This document shows, one piece after another, positions 54,436 through 63,024 of a stretch of DNA of 64,000 bases; position 1 is the stretch's first letter, and each line of letters starts with the position of its first letter. A program made the translations under genes and the position numbers. Below the pieces are notes generated by a model. It did not search any database and was not told the DNA's origin. It saw only the letters and a list, made by a program, of their open reading frames with translations. The DNA is from CAYJLF01 sp964371055 (GTDB lineage Bacteria; Eisenbacteria; RBG-16-71-46; CAIMUX01), in contig CAYJLF010000001.1 in assembly GCA_964371055.1 (NCBI GenBank), forward strand, positions 412,589 through 476,588, read 5' to 3'.

Positions 54436-55560
54436 TCAGCTTTCGATCATCTCCACATTGGCGCGCGGCAGGGTCTCCACCGAGCCATCGCCGAACTTCA
54501 CCTTGAGCACCCGTACCTTGGCCTCCGAACCGACGAGCTGCAGTTCCGGCGGCAATTCCACGACCTCGCCGAGGCGGCCGAAGTTGGGCATGCGGATGAC
54601 CCGGATCGGAGATCCGATCGTCATCCCGAGGTTTTCCTGCAGCGCCGCCACCGACGAACCGACCGGCACTCCCATCGGGATCACGAGTTCGGGGCGCATG
54701 ACTCCCGCGCGGATCTGCGTGGCCCCGTTGACGGAGACCTTTCGCCCCATGAACTTCTCGAGCAGGGCGAACGTCCGCCCCGCGATCGCCATCCGTCCGA
54801 ACCCTTCAGTCACGACCAGGGTCAGACCGAGATGCTCGTGGCCGGTGATCGCGACGCCGAGGTCGTAGCCGAGAAGCTGGCGCAGCACCGCGTCGTCGAT
54901 GCCGCCGACGAGGATCGCTTTCACCCCCAACTCGCGGGCACGGCTGATCCCCTCGATGCCGACGCGCGCTCCGCCGACGACGACCTTTCCCTTGTGCTCC
55001 GGCTTGAGCCGGTCGGGCGTCAGCTCCTCCGCCGGATCGGCGACCGCCCGATCGAGCGTTCCCACCGTCTCCCCCCCGACGCCGAAGATCCCCTGGAGAA
55101 AGGCCCCCTCCGCCTCGACCACGACCCCTTCCCCGGGAAGGACCTCGGTCACGACACCGTCGATGTAGGCGTCGACCTCCACCGGGATCGGCGGCTCGCG
55201 GATGATCACCTGCCCCGTGATGGACGAGATGCTCTCTACCGTCCCTTCGCACGGCGAGCGGAGCTGCGACTTGAAGAGGCCGAAGAAGCTCTTGCTGGTG
55301 GCGATCACTTCGTCCTTCGCCACCCGCTCCCCTTCCTTCTTCGTCATCACGTCGAGCAGGTCGGCCTGATGCACGCCGAGAATGCTCGCCGCCTTGATCG
55401 GCTGGACGTTGCCCGGCAGGTCGGTGCGCGCCACGACCGTCTCGGCCTGGACCGTGTCCCCCTTCTTCGCCACGACCTGTCCCTTCAGGGGCAACCGGCG
55501 CGTCTTGACGATGTGGGTCTTCTCCGTCACCCGCAATCCGGGTGTATAGGCATGGGCCAC
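54436..55560 (-). CDS. RnfC/biotinyl-like barrel-sandwich protein of the MutL module
   Basis: A 374-residue cytoplasmic protein; GTG 55560 follows GGGAGG. The N-terminal half has two barrel-sandwich (biotinyl/RnfC-type) segments: RRLPLKGQVVAKKGDTVQAETVVAR with VHQADLLDVMTKKEGERVAKDEVIA, then SPCEGTVESISSITGQVIIREPP. The second half has a Gly-rich GGARVGIEGISRARELGVKAILVGGID segment resembling a nucleotide-binding turn and a terminal KOW-like LPPELQLVGSEAKVRVLKVKFGDG. There is no lipoyl/biotinyl Lys motif I can confirm. It follows the MutL-type ATPase by 47 bases. Function unknown. Confidence 0.6.
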   Translation of the reverse strand: MAHAYTPGLRVTEKTHIVKTRRLPLKGQVVAKKGDTVQAETVVARTDLPGNVQPIKAASILGVHQADLLDVMTKKEGERVAKDEVIATSKSFFGLFKSQLRSPCEGTVESISSITGQVIIREPPIPVEVDAYIDGVVTEVLPGEGVVVEAEGAFLQGIFGVGGETVGTLDRAVADPAEELTPDRLKPEHKGKVVVGGARVGIEGISRARELGVKAILVGGIDDAVLRQLLGYDLGVAITGHEHLGLTLVVTEGFGRMAIAGRTFALLEKFMGRKVSVNGATQIRAGVMRPELVIPMGVPVGSSVAALQENLGMTIGSPIRVIRMPNFGRLGEVVELPPELQLVGSEAKVRVLKVKFGDGSVETLPRANVEMIES

Positions 55561-55607
55561 TCTCGCACCTCCCGCTCTGGATCCCGCCGCCCTTCAGGCC
55601 GCGTGTC

Positions 55608-57458
55608 TTACCAGCTCTTCATCCCGTCCCCCGGATAGGCGTCCAGGGCGAGGGTCCACTCCTTCAGCTTTCGAATCCGCTGCGCCGGCTCTTCCGGCAG
55701 ACCGAACGGCTGCCGCCCGCGGCAATCGAGGAGGATACCGACCTCCCCGCCGCTCAGGGTCGCCTTGACGCTCTTCCCCTTTCCCGCGCCGAGATCGAAG
55801 CCGGACGCCGGCTCGAGGGTCGCCTCCGCCTTCTCGCCCACCCCGATCGGCAGACGGACGATCTGGCCGTACGGGACGTCGAGCGTCTGGCGCCCGCCCG
55901 GCAGGTCGATGATCGCGTGGAGGCACTTCTGCCCCTCCTTGCCGGGGCCGATCGGAGCGACCGCCGTACCCAGGCGCACCAGGCAGTCGAGGAAGAAGAC
56001 CTCCGTCGCGGCCTTCTGGCGCTGTTCGCCGAAGGGATCGTCCGGCGCCGCGTCGGCCAGGACGCCGAGTTGCGGCATCATGAAGATCGAGTCGACCGCC
56101 AGCTCGGTGATTCCCTCCGGCAGGAAGGCGTCGAGCATCATCCAGGCCGACTGCACGCGCCGCGGAGCATGGGAAAGGACCCCGCCCGATCCGACCAGGA
56201 GGTCCAGCGTGCGCAGGTTGATCAGCGTCTCGCCCGATCCGCTCTGCTCGAAGGTGTCGCTGATGGTGCGCTCCTGCTGCACTCCCTTCAGGCCGACCGC
56301 GAGGCTCTTGTGCTGCTCGAAGGCGAGACGGAGCGCCTCGCGGGAGATCGCCTGCTCGACCACCAGCTCCTCCAGCATCGAAGGGATGGTCGTCGGGCGG
56401 ATCATCTTGTTCTTGATCCGATTGCGCAGGTCGGCCTCCTCGATGGCGAAGGGGACCCAGCGCATGATGTTCGGCAGGCCGGCCTCGGCCAGCACGTTGC
56501 TCACCGAGTAGGACATCCCGAGGTTGGCGCTGACCGTCCGGACGAAGACCTTCTCGAAGTAGCTGAAGACGTCGGTCGTCGCACCGCCGATATCGACGCC
56601 GATCACCTGGATCCCCTCACGATCGCCGACCGCCTGGATCATGTCCCCGACCGCCGCCGGGGTCGGCTTGATCGGGTTCGGCGCGGTCCAGCTCATCAGC
56701 TTCGGGTAGCCGGGCGCGTGCTGCATCACATGTTCCATGAACTGGTTGTGGATCTCGTGGCGGGCGGGCATCAGGTTCTCGCGCTCGAGGGAGGGGCGGA
56801 TGTTCTCCGTGACCACGAGCGCCGTCTTCTTCCCGAGCGTCTCCCGGATCTCGGGGACGGCATCCTGATTGCCGGCGTAGATGACCGGAAGCTGGTAGGC
56901 GCCTCCGAGGCGCGCTTTCGGATCGGCCGCGGCGAGGATCTCGGCCAACTCCACGACGTGGGTCTTGGTCCCGCCGTCGGTGCCGCCGGAGAGGAGCAGC
57001 ATATCGGGACGGAGGTCGCGGATCCGCCGGATCTTCTCGTGCGGCAGGCGACCGTCGTTGGTCGCGATGATGTCCATCACGATGGCGCCGGCGCCGAGGG
57101 CCGCGCGCTCGGCGCTCTCCCCGGTCATCTGCTTGACCACGCCGGTCACCATCATCTGCAGGCCACCGCCGGCACTGGAGGTCGAGACGTAGATGTCCAC
57201 GCCATCCTTCCCCTCCTGCGGCGTAATGATCCGCTCGCCGTCGAGGATCTTCCGGCCGGCCAGCTCCTCCACTTCCATGATGGCGTTGAGCACACCCCGC
57301 GTGACGTCTTCGAACGGCGCCTCGACCGTGGTCGGAGCCTCGCCGCGTACGATCAGGCGGTAGGTATCTCCGCGCTTCTCGATCAGGATCGCCTTGGTGG
57401 TGGTCGACCCGCAGTCGGTCGCCAGGATCGACCTCAGTTCCCGTATCTCTTTGGCCAT
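55608..57458 (-). CDS. MutL-type (glutamate mutase L) actin-like ATPase
   Basis: A 616-residue protein. The phosphate-1 motif ATDCGSTTTKAILIEK and phosphate-2 motif VIGVDIGGATTDVFSYF mark an actin/Hsp70-like (ASKHA) ATPase; SSAGGGLQMMVTGVVKQMTGESAERAALGAGA and LLLSGGTDGGTK are typical of glutamate mutase MutL-like proteins. In clostridial systems MutL lies with the B12-dependent mutase and is proposed to reactivate or assemble it. Here no mutase subunit (MutS/MutE, OraS/OraE, KamD/E) is in the window. Neighbours are two small membrane/unknown proteins and the glycine cleavage operon upstream. Confidence 0.85.
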   Translation of the reverse strand: MAKEIRELRSILATDCGSTTTKAILIEKRGDTYRLIVRGEAPTTVEAPFEDVTRGVLNAIMEVEELAGRKILDGERIITPQEGKDGVDIYVSTSSAGGGLQMMVTGVVKQMTGESAERAALGAGAIVMDIIATNDGRLPHEKIRRIRDLRPDMLLLSGGTDGGTKTHVVELAEILAAADPKARLGGAYQLPVIYAGNQDAVPEIRETLGKKTALVVTENIRPSLERENLMPARHEIHNQFMEHVMQHAPGYPKLMSWTAPNPIKPTPAAVGDMIQAVGDREGIQVIGVDIGGATTDVFSYFEKVFVRTVSANLGMSYSVSNVLAEAGLPNIMRWVPFAIEEADLRNRIKNKMIRPTTIPSMLEELVVEQAISREALRLAFEQHKSLAVGLKGVQQERTISDTFEQSGSGETLINLRTLDLLVGSGGVLSHAPRRVQSAWMMLDAFLPEGITELAVDSIFMMPQLGVLADAAPDDPFGEQRQKAATEVFFLDCLVRLGTAVAPIGPGKEGQKCLHAIIDLPGGRQTLDVPYGQIVRLPIGVGEKAEATLEPASGFDLGAGKGKSVKATLSGGEVGILLDCRGRQPFGLPEEPAQRIRKLKEWTLALDAYPGDGMKSW

Positions 57459-57474
57459 GCCTTCCCCGCTCTCC

Positions 57475-57960
57475 TCAACGTCCTTCCCGGCCCGACGACC
57501 GGGTGAACCGCGACCAGAACGACCGCCGGACGGGTCGCCCCGCCGCGCGTCCCGCGCCCCATCCGGGGGCGGATCCTCCTCCCGCCATCGTTCCCCGGCG
57601 CTTCTCCTCCGCCTTTCGAGCCTTCTCCTCGGCCCGGAGACGCTTCTGCTCCGCGCGCGCCGCCTCGTCCCGGTCCTCGATCTTGCGCAGAAGCGTATCG
57701 ATGTTCTTCCGGTCCTCGAGCAGCGCCACGAAGCGATCGTAGCTCGCCAGGTTGAAAATGCTCTTCACGAACGGCTCGAGGAAGACCAGCGCCTGGCTCC
57801 CGACGAAGCTGAGCGGCTTGGTCGACTCGAGCAGAAAGATCGCCGGCACCGCCAATCCCATCCGGACGACCCGCTCCGCCACGGCATCGAGCAATTTCTC
57901 GTCTGCCTCGGCCGGCGTCAGGCCGCCCGGGATCGGGCTGTCCGGTCCGGTCAGTGCCAC
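57475..57960 (-). CDS. Small conserved-looking protein of the MutL module
   Basis: A 161-residue protein. I chose GTG 57960, which has AGGGAGG six bases upstream, over ATGs at 57993 and 58026 with no ribosome site. The core AERVVRMGLAVPAIFLLESTKP and FVGSQALVFLEPFVKSIFNL is hydrophobic but not a clear transmembrane helix; it is followed by a charged coiled-coil-like segment (RKIEDRDEAARAEQKRLRAEEKARKAEEKRR) and an Arg/Gly-rich end. I recognise no named family, though the core looks conserved (few gaps, strongly patterned). It precedes the MutL gene by 16 bases. Confidence 0.7.
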   Translation of the reverse strand: MALTGPDSPIPGGLTPAEADEKLLDAVAERVVRMGLAVPAIFLLESTKPLSFVGSQALVFLEPFVKSIFNLASYDRFVALLEDRKNIDTLLRKIEDRDEAARAEQKRLRAEEKARKAEEKRRGTMAGGGSAPGWGAGRAAGRPVRRSFWSRFTRSSGREGR

Positions 57961-58000
57961 GTCATGCCTCCCTGCCGGCGCGCCACCCGACATCCGCGCG

Positions 58001-58480
58001 TCACCGCCCGGCGCCCTTGCCGTCATCGGCGGCTTCGAGCCACTCCGCTTCCGGGCAGTGCCGGCGGACGGCGGCGCGGATCACCTCCGGGTCGCCGCCA
58101 TCATAGAGCAGCCGGGCCGATCGGTAGGGCTCCAGCACGGTCCGCCTCCGGTAGGGGCTCAGCGTCAGGCCGTGGCGGTCGGCGTAGACTCTTCGGTACT
58201 CCTTCCAGGCGTGACGCCCGTCGGAGAATCCGCGCCGGATCCGCACTCCCTCGGCACCCAGTTCGTACCGGGTCGGCAGGAAGAACGCCTCCAGCGAGAT
58301 GAACAGCAACCCCAGGGCAAAGAGGCCCCAGACCATGGAGCGCATCCACAGGCCGAGCAGAACCCCCGCCACCACGATCCCGGCGCCGACCAGCACCCCG
58401 CGCACCGGCTGCCGGCGCACGGGCTGCGCGGCCCAGGCCACCTCCAGCCCGGCCGCTGGGTCTACTCCTTCCAATCCCAC
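58001..58480 (-). CDS. Membrane protein with PH-like domain, MutL module
   Basis: A 159-residue protein. Two adjacent helices (VLVGAGIVVAGVLLGLWM and MVWGLFALGLLFISLEAFFL) are followed by a beta-rich RYELGAEGVRIRRGFSDGRHAWKEYRRVY segment typical of bacterial PH-like domains. The start is uncertain: GTG 58480 overlaps gcvPB by 19 bases, while a GTG at 58441 has GGAGG directly upstream. It connects the glycine cleavage operon to the MutL module on the same strand with no gap for a promoter. Function unknown. Confidence 0.65.
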   Translation of the reverse strand: MGLEGVDPAAGLEVAWAAQPVRRQPVRGVLVGAGIVVAGVLLGLWMRSMVWGLFALGLLFISLEAFFLPTRYELGAEGVRIRRGFSDGRHAWKEYRRVYADRHGLTLSPYRRRTVLEPYRSARLLYDGGDPEVIRAAVRRHCPEAEWLEAADDGKGAGR

Positions 58481-59961
58481 CGCAGTTTCAGGGCCCGCGC
58501 CGCCCCCGCCTCATCCAGTCGCCCGACCGGCGTCCAGTGCGGCGCGCTGGTCAGGATGTCGGGACAGCCCCGCGCCTCCTCGGCGATCTTCCCCATACTC
58601 GCGGCGAAACGGTCGAGGCTCGCCCGCGTCTCGGTTTCGGTCGGCTCGATCATGAAGCAGTCCGGCACGATCAACGGGAAGCTGACGGTCGGCGCATGGA
58701 ACCCGTCATCGAGCAGCCGCTTCGCCGCGTCGATGTTCCGGACGCCGTACTTCTTCATCCAGCTCAGCGAAGAGACGAACTCGTGCATGAAAGGACCAGC
58801 GTGCGCAGCCGGGAAGTCGGCCTCCACCTTCTTCGCGAGGTAGTTGGCGTTCAGGATGGCGCCGCGACTCACCTCGGCGAGCCCCTCGGCGCCCAGACTG
58901 CGCAGATAGACGAAGGCTCGAAGGATCACGCCGACATTCCCGAAGAACGGATGGAGTCGTCCGATCGACTGCGGACCATCGGACAGGACCCGGAAGACCG
59001 TATCTTCCCGGACGATCCGCGGCAACGGAAGGAACGGCACGAGCGCTTGCTTGATTCCGACCGGACCGGCGCCCGGCCCTCCGCCCCCGTGCGGGGTCGA
59101 GAAGGTCTTGTGGAGGTTGATGTGGACGATGTCGGTGCCGATGTCGCCCGGCCGCACGAGGCCGACCAGAGCGTTGAGATTGGCGCCATCCATGTAGACA
59201 AGCCCGTCGACGCCATGGATCAGCTCCGCCATCTCCTGGAAGCGAGTCTCGAAGAGGCCGACCGTGTTCGGGTTGGTCACCATGATCCCGGCGGTCTGGT
59301 CGTTCACCGCCTCGCGGATGCGGGCGAGATCGAGCCGGCCGTCGGGTCCCGAGGGGACCTCGAGGACGTCGTAGCCGACCATCCGCACCGTCGCGGGATT
59401 GGTCCCGTGCGCCGAGTCGGGCACGATGACCACCTGCTTGCGGTTCCCCTTCGCCTGGTGGTAGGCGCGCATCAGTTTGATGCCGAGCAGCTCTCCCTGC
59501 GCCCCCGCGGCCGGGTGCAGGCTGATCTCGTCCATCCCGACCACCAGCGCGAGCTCGCGCGAGAAACGCCAGAGCAGCTCCAGCATCCCCTGCGTGGCCG
59601 ACTCCGGCGCGAGGGGATGGAGGCCGGCCAGGTCGGCACGCCCGCTCAGCTCCTCGTTGATCTTCGGGTTGTACTTCATCGTGCAGGAGCCGAGCGGATA
59701 GAGCGCCTTGTCGACATGATGGTTGAGGCTGCTCAGATGGATGTAGTGGCGCACGACCTCCGGCTCGCCCACGCGCGGCAGGCGCGCCGGGCGGGCGCGC
59801 AGCAGGTGCGGCGGGATCAGCTCCGCGAGCGGGGTCTCGGGCACCTCCCCGGGCGGGAGGCGGTAGCCCTCGACTCCCGGTGTATCCTTTTCGAAGATCA
59901 GCGGCACGTCGCGGCGATGCCGCCGGACATAGATGTCGCCATCGCAGAGGTCGCGGTCCAT
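58462..59961 (-). CDS. gcvPB: Glycine dehydrogenase (decarboxylating) subunit 2
   Basis: A 499-residue PLP enzyme, the P-protein beta subunit of the glycine cleavage system. The PLP lysine lies in INLHKTFSTPHGGGGPGAGP; LGSCTMKYNP, HPAAGAQGEL and SAHGTNPA are further motifs. With the alpha subunit it decarboxylates glycine and passes the aminomethyl group to lipoyl GcvH. It is separated from gcvPA by 20 bases. A two-subunit P-protein is usual for many bacteria outside Proteobacteria. Confidence 0.98.
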   Translation of the reverse strand: MDRDLCDGDIYVRRHRRDVPLIFEKDTPGVEGYRLPPGEVPETPLAELIPPHLLRARPARLPRVGEPEVVRHYIHLSSLNHHVDKALYPLGSCTMKYNPKINEELSGRADLAGLHPLAPESATQGMLELLWRFSRELALVVGMDEISLHPAAGAQGELLGIKLMRAYHQAKGNRKQVVIVPDSAHGTNPATVRMVGYDVLEVPSGPDGRLDLARIREAVNDQTAGIMVTNPNTVGLFETRFQEMAELIHGVDGLVYMDGANLNALVGLVRPGDIGTDIVHINLHKTFSTPHGGGGPGAGPVGIKQALVPFLPLPRIVREDTVFRVLSDGPQSIGRLHPFFGNVGVILRAFVYLRSLGAEGLAEVSRGAILNANYLAKKVEADFPAAHAGPFMHEFVSSLSWMKKYGVRNIDAAKRLLDDGFHAPTVSFPLIVPDCFMIEPTETETRASLDRFAASMGKIAEEARGCPDILTSAPHWTPVGRLDEAGAARALKLRWDWKE

Positions 59962-59981
59962 CGTCGTCTCCCCCTCCCCCC

Positions 59982-61331
59982 TCACAGCGAACGCCTCAGC
60001 GCCTCGGCATAGCGATCAAGCTCGGCGCGCGTCCGCTTCTCCGTGACCGCCACCAGCAGCCGATGCCGGGCCGCCGGATCGATCCGCCCCAGGTCGAGCC
60101 CCGCCAGGATCCCCTCCTCCCGCAGCATCCGCTCGACCACCGCTCCGGCCGGGACCGGCAGCTCGAGGGTGAACTCCTGGAAGAACGGAGCGGCGTAGGC
60201 CGCCTTCACGCCCGGAACGCGGGTCACCAGGTCGTACAGGTACCGCGCCTTCCGCAGGCACTGTCCGGCGACCTCGCGCAGGCCGTCCGGCCCCAGCAGG
60301 CTGAAGTAGATCGTCACTCCGAGCGCGACGAGGCTGTTGTTGGTGCAGATGTTCGAGGTCGCCTTGTCCCGCCGGATATGCTGCTCGCGCGTCTGCAGCG
60401 TCAGCACGAAGCCGCGGTGGCCGTCCTGATCCTTCGCCTCGGCCACGAGACGACCCGGCAGGCGGCGCACCAGATCTTTCTTCGCCGCCAGCACGCCGCA
60501 GAGCGGACCGCCGTACTGCGGCGGATTCCCGTAGCACTGCGCTTCGGCGACGGCGACATCGGCCCCGGAGACGCCCGGAGCTTCGAGCAGCCCGAGCGAG
60601 GCGAGATTGGCGACGGCGATCGCCAGCGCTCCCTTCTCATGCGCGAGCGCGCAGAGCGGCGCCAGCTCTTCGATGCAGCCGAAGAAGTTCGGCGACTGCA
60701 CGACGATCGCTCCGATGCTCTCATCGACGAGCTTCCGCGCGGCGGCGGGATCGATCCGCCCATCGGCCGCCGCGGGGAGCGAGACGAGCTCGAGCCCCGG
60801 ACCGTCGGCGTAGGTCTCGATCACGCTACGCCAGTGCGGATGCAGAGTCGCGGCCAGGGCGATCCGCTTCCGCCCGGTCGCCGAGGCCGCGAGCAGGGCC
60901 CCCTCGGCCACCCCGGAGCCGGCGTCGTAGACCGAGGCGTTGGCCACGTCCATCCCCAGAAGCTCGGTCATGATCGACTGGAACTCGTAGATCGCGGCGA
61001 GCGTGCCCTGGGCCACTTCCGGCTGGTAGGGCGTGTACGCGGTGTAGAACTCGCTCCGGAGCGTCAACTGGCGGATCGCCGCCGGAATGACATGGTCGTA
61101 GAGGCCGGCGCCCAGAAACGAAGGAATCGCCTCCGGATCGTAGTTCTTCTTCCCGTAGCCCTGCAGGAGGGCGCGCAGCTCATGCTCGCTCTGCCCCGGC
61201 GGGATGTCGATGGCGCCGCGCAACCGGGCCGCGGCCGGCACCCCCGGCAGCAGTTCCTCGAAGGAGGAGACACCGATCGCGGCCAGCATCTCCCGCTCTT
61301 CCCGCTCGCCGTGTCCGACGTATCCCGCCAT
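59982..61331 (-). CDS. gcvPA: Glycine dehydrogenase (decarboxylating) subunit 1
   Basis: A 449-residue P-protein alpha subunit. Motifs: FLGAGLYDHVIPAAI, FYTAYTPYQPEVAQGTLAAIYEFQ, ANASVYDAGSG and ATSNICTNNSL. It forms a heterotetramer with GcvPB. It starts one base after the gcvH stop, so gcvH, gcvPA and gcvPB are tightly coupled. Confidence 0.98.
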   Translation of the reverse strand: MAGYVGHGEREEREMLAAIGVSSFEELLPGVPAAARLRGAIDIPPGQSEHELRALLQGYGKKNYDPEAIPSFLGAGLYDHVIPAAIRQLTLRSEFYTAYTPYQPEVAQGTLAAIYEFQSIMTELLGMDVANASVYDAGSGVAEGALLAASATGRKRIALAATLHPHWRSVIETYADGPGLELVSLPAAADGRIDPAAARKLVDESIGAIVVQSPNFFGCIEELAPLCALAHEKGALAIAVANLASLGLLEAPGVSGADVAVAEAQCYGNPPQYGGPLCGVLAAKKDLVRRLPGRLVAEAKDQDGHRGFVLTLQTREQHIRRDKATSNICTNNSLVALGVTIYFSLLGPDGLREVAGQCLRKARYLYDLVTRVPGVKAAYAAPFFQEFTLELPVPAGAVVERMLREEGILAGLDLGRIDPAARHRLLVAVTEKRTRAELDRYAEALRRSL

Positions 61332-61332
61332 C

Positions 61333-61728
61333 TCAGTGACCGCCTTCCAGACCAGCCACCAGCGCAGCGTAGGCCTCGGGCGAAAGGAGGCCGTCGAGGG
61401 AGGCGCCGGCCGCCAGCCGCGCCTTCACCATCCATCCCGCTCCGTAGGGGTCCCGGTTCACGACCGTGGGATCGTCGCCCAGGGCGCCGTTGGCTTCCGC
61501 CACCTCGCCATCCACCGGGCTGAAGAGATCACTCACGGCCTTGACCGCCTCGACCGAGCCGAACGGCTGCATCACGGTCAGCTTCTGACCGACGCGAGGC
61601 AGCTCGACAAAGACGATGTCCCCGAGAGCCCCCTGCGCATAGTCGGTGATGCCGATCACCGCGAGGTCGCCCTCCCGGCGGATCCACTCATGCTCCTTCG
61701 TGTAGCGACAATCCTTCGGGACGTTCAT
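61333..61728 (-). CDS. gcvH: Glycine cleavage system H protein
   Basis: A 131-residue lipoyl carrier. KEHEWIRREGDLAVIGITDYAQGALGDIVFVELP and the lipoylation site SVEAVKAVSD (Lys63) are canonical. It shuttles the aminomethyl group among P, T and L proteins. ATG 61728 is used; a GTG just before it is possible. lpd is not in the window. Confidence 0.98.
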   Translation of the reverse strand: MNVPKDCRYTKEHEWIRREGDLAVIGITDYAQGALGDIVFVELPRVGQKLTVMQPFGSVEAVKAVSDLFSPVDGEVAEANGALGDDPTVVNRDPYGAGWMVKARLAAGASLDGLLSPEAYAALVAGLEGGH

Positions 61729-61743
61729 CACGCCTTCCCCCTG

Positions 61744-61763
61744 ACCGCGCCGCCCGGCGCGGT
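61744..61763 (-). promoter_or_regulatory. Intercistronic hairpin between gcvT and gcvH
   Basis: ACCGCGCC pairs with GGCGCGGT (8 bp) with a GGGC loop on the minus strand; it sits 15 bases before the gcvH start, directly ahead of its ribosome site. It could protect or adjust gcvH mRNA. Confidence 0.4.
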
Positions 61764-61797
61764 ATCCGCGGGCCCGATCGGTCCCGCCCCCGGTCCC

Positions 61798-62916
61798 CTA
61801 TTTGTGTGATCCGTGCTTCCAGAACGGTCGATCGACCACCCGGGCCGCCACCATCGTGCCTCGGACATCGATCGCGATCTCGGAGCCGGCCGTCGCCAGC
61901 TCCGGCGGGACATAGCCCAGCCCCATCCCCTTCTTCACGGAGGGGAGGAACCCGCCGCTGGTGACGACGCCGACCTCACGTCCACCCGCGTGAATCGGCT
62001 GGCCATGACGCGCGTAGCGGTTACCCTCGATCTCGAACCCGGCCAGGACGCGCTTGAGGCCGGCGGCCTTCTGGGCCACGAGCGCCTCTTTGCCGATGAA
62101 GTCATCCTTCTTCAGCTTCACGATCCATCCGAGCCCCGCCTCCAGCGGAGTGGTCTCGGTCGACAGCTCGTTGCCGTAGAGGGCGTAGCACATCTCCAGG
62201 CGGAGCGTGTCGCGCGCCCCCAGACCGATCGGCGCGACGCCGTGAGCGGCTCCCGCGTCGATGAGCGCGCGCCAGAGCCGCGGCCCATGCTCGGCCGGCA
62301 GGTAGATCTCGAAGCCGTCCTCGCCCGTGTAGCCGTTGCGGGAAATCAGCACCTCCCCGATCCCCGCGGTCCGGGCGGTCAGGTGCCGGTAGTAGCCGAG
62401 CGCGGTCAGGTCACCTTCGACCAAAGGCGCCAGGATCGCTTCGGTCTTCGGTCCTTGGAAGGCGATCTGCGCCAGTTCGCCGCTGCGATCGCGGAACGTC
62501 GCGCCGGGTCCTTTCCACGCCACGATCTGCCGCTCGAACCACTCGCGGATCCGGACGAGATTGCCGGCGTTGGCCACGACCAGGACCCGATCGGGAAGCC
62601 GATAGACGGTGACGTCGTCCAGGATGCCGCCGTCCGGCGCACAGACCGCCGAGTAGAGGAGCTGTTGCTCGCTCGCCTTCTCGAGGTCGTTGGTGATCAC
62701 CCAGGAGACGAAGGGGACAGCCCCCGGTCCCCGGATCTCGAAGCGCCCCATGTGCGAGACGTCGAACAGCCCGGCGGCCGTCCGCACGATCTCATGCTCA
62801 CGCAGGATGCCGGTCGCGTATTGGACCGGCATTTCCCACCCGTTGAACTCGACCAGTTTGGCCTGATGCCGGACATGCTCCTGGTAGAACGGCGTCCGCT
62901 GCAAAGCACCTCCCAT
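61798..62916 (-). CDS. gcvT: Glycine cleavage system aminomethyltransferase T protein
   Basis: A 372-residue THF-dependent enzyme. ATG 62916 has AGGAGGGG upstream. LVEFNGWEMPVQY, FDVSHMGRFEI, QIAFQGPKTE, RNGYTGEDGFEIYLP and the C-terminal GYVPPELA motifs are all present. It releases ammonia from the H-protein intermediate and makes 5,10-methylene-THF, which can feed the purine enzymes elsewhere in the window. It is the first gene of the gcvT-H-PA-PB operon; no glycine riboswitch is visible in the 108 bases upstream. Confidence 0.98.
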   Translation of the reverse strand: MGGALQRTPFYQEHVRHQAKLVEFNGWEMPVQYATGILREHEIVRTAAGLFDVSHMGRFEIRGPGAVPFVSWVITNDLEKASEQQLLYSAVCAPDGGILDDVTVYRLPDRVLVVANAGNLVRIREWFERQIVAWKGPGATFRDRSGELAQIAFQGPKTEAILAPLVEGDLTALGYYRHLTARTAGIGEVLISRNGYTGEDGFEIYLPAEHGPRLWRALIDAGAAHGVAPIGLGARDTLRLEMCYALYGNELSTETTPLEAGLGWIVKLKKDDFIGKEALVAQKAAGLKRVLAGFEIEGNRYARHGQPIHAGGREVGVVTSGGFLPSVKKGMGLGYVPPELATAGSEIAIDVRGTMVAARVVDRPFWKHGSHK

Positions 62917-62961
62917 ACACCCCTCCTCTCGGCGGAACTGCTGCCAGCGGGTAACGATAGC

Positions 62962-62978
62962 ACACCGCCCGGCGGTGT
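62962..62978 (-). terminator. Hairpin between uvrA and gcvT
   Basis: ACACCG pairs with CGGTGT (extendable to 7-8 bp) on the minus strand ~47 bases after the uvrA stop. No T-run; weak intrinsic or factor-dependent terminator. Confidence 0.4.
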
Positions 62979-63024
62979 CAAACGCCGCCCGCGACCGCCT
63001 GTCTCGGGTGCGAACGGCCTCCGA

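Noticed and set aside
62917..63024. Glycine riboswitch ahead of gcvT
   Set aside because: Only 108 bases are available and none of the conserved glycine-aptamer segments is visible; the space holds a hairpin and the gcvT ribosome site.
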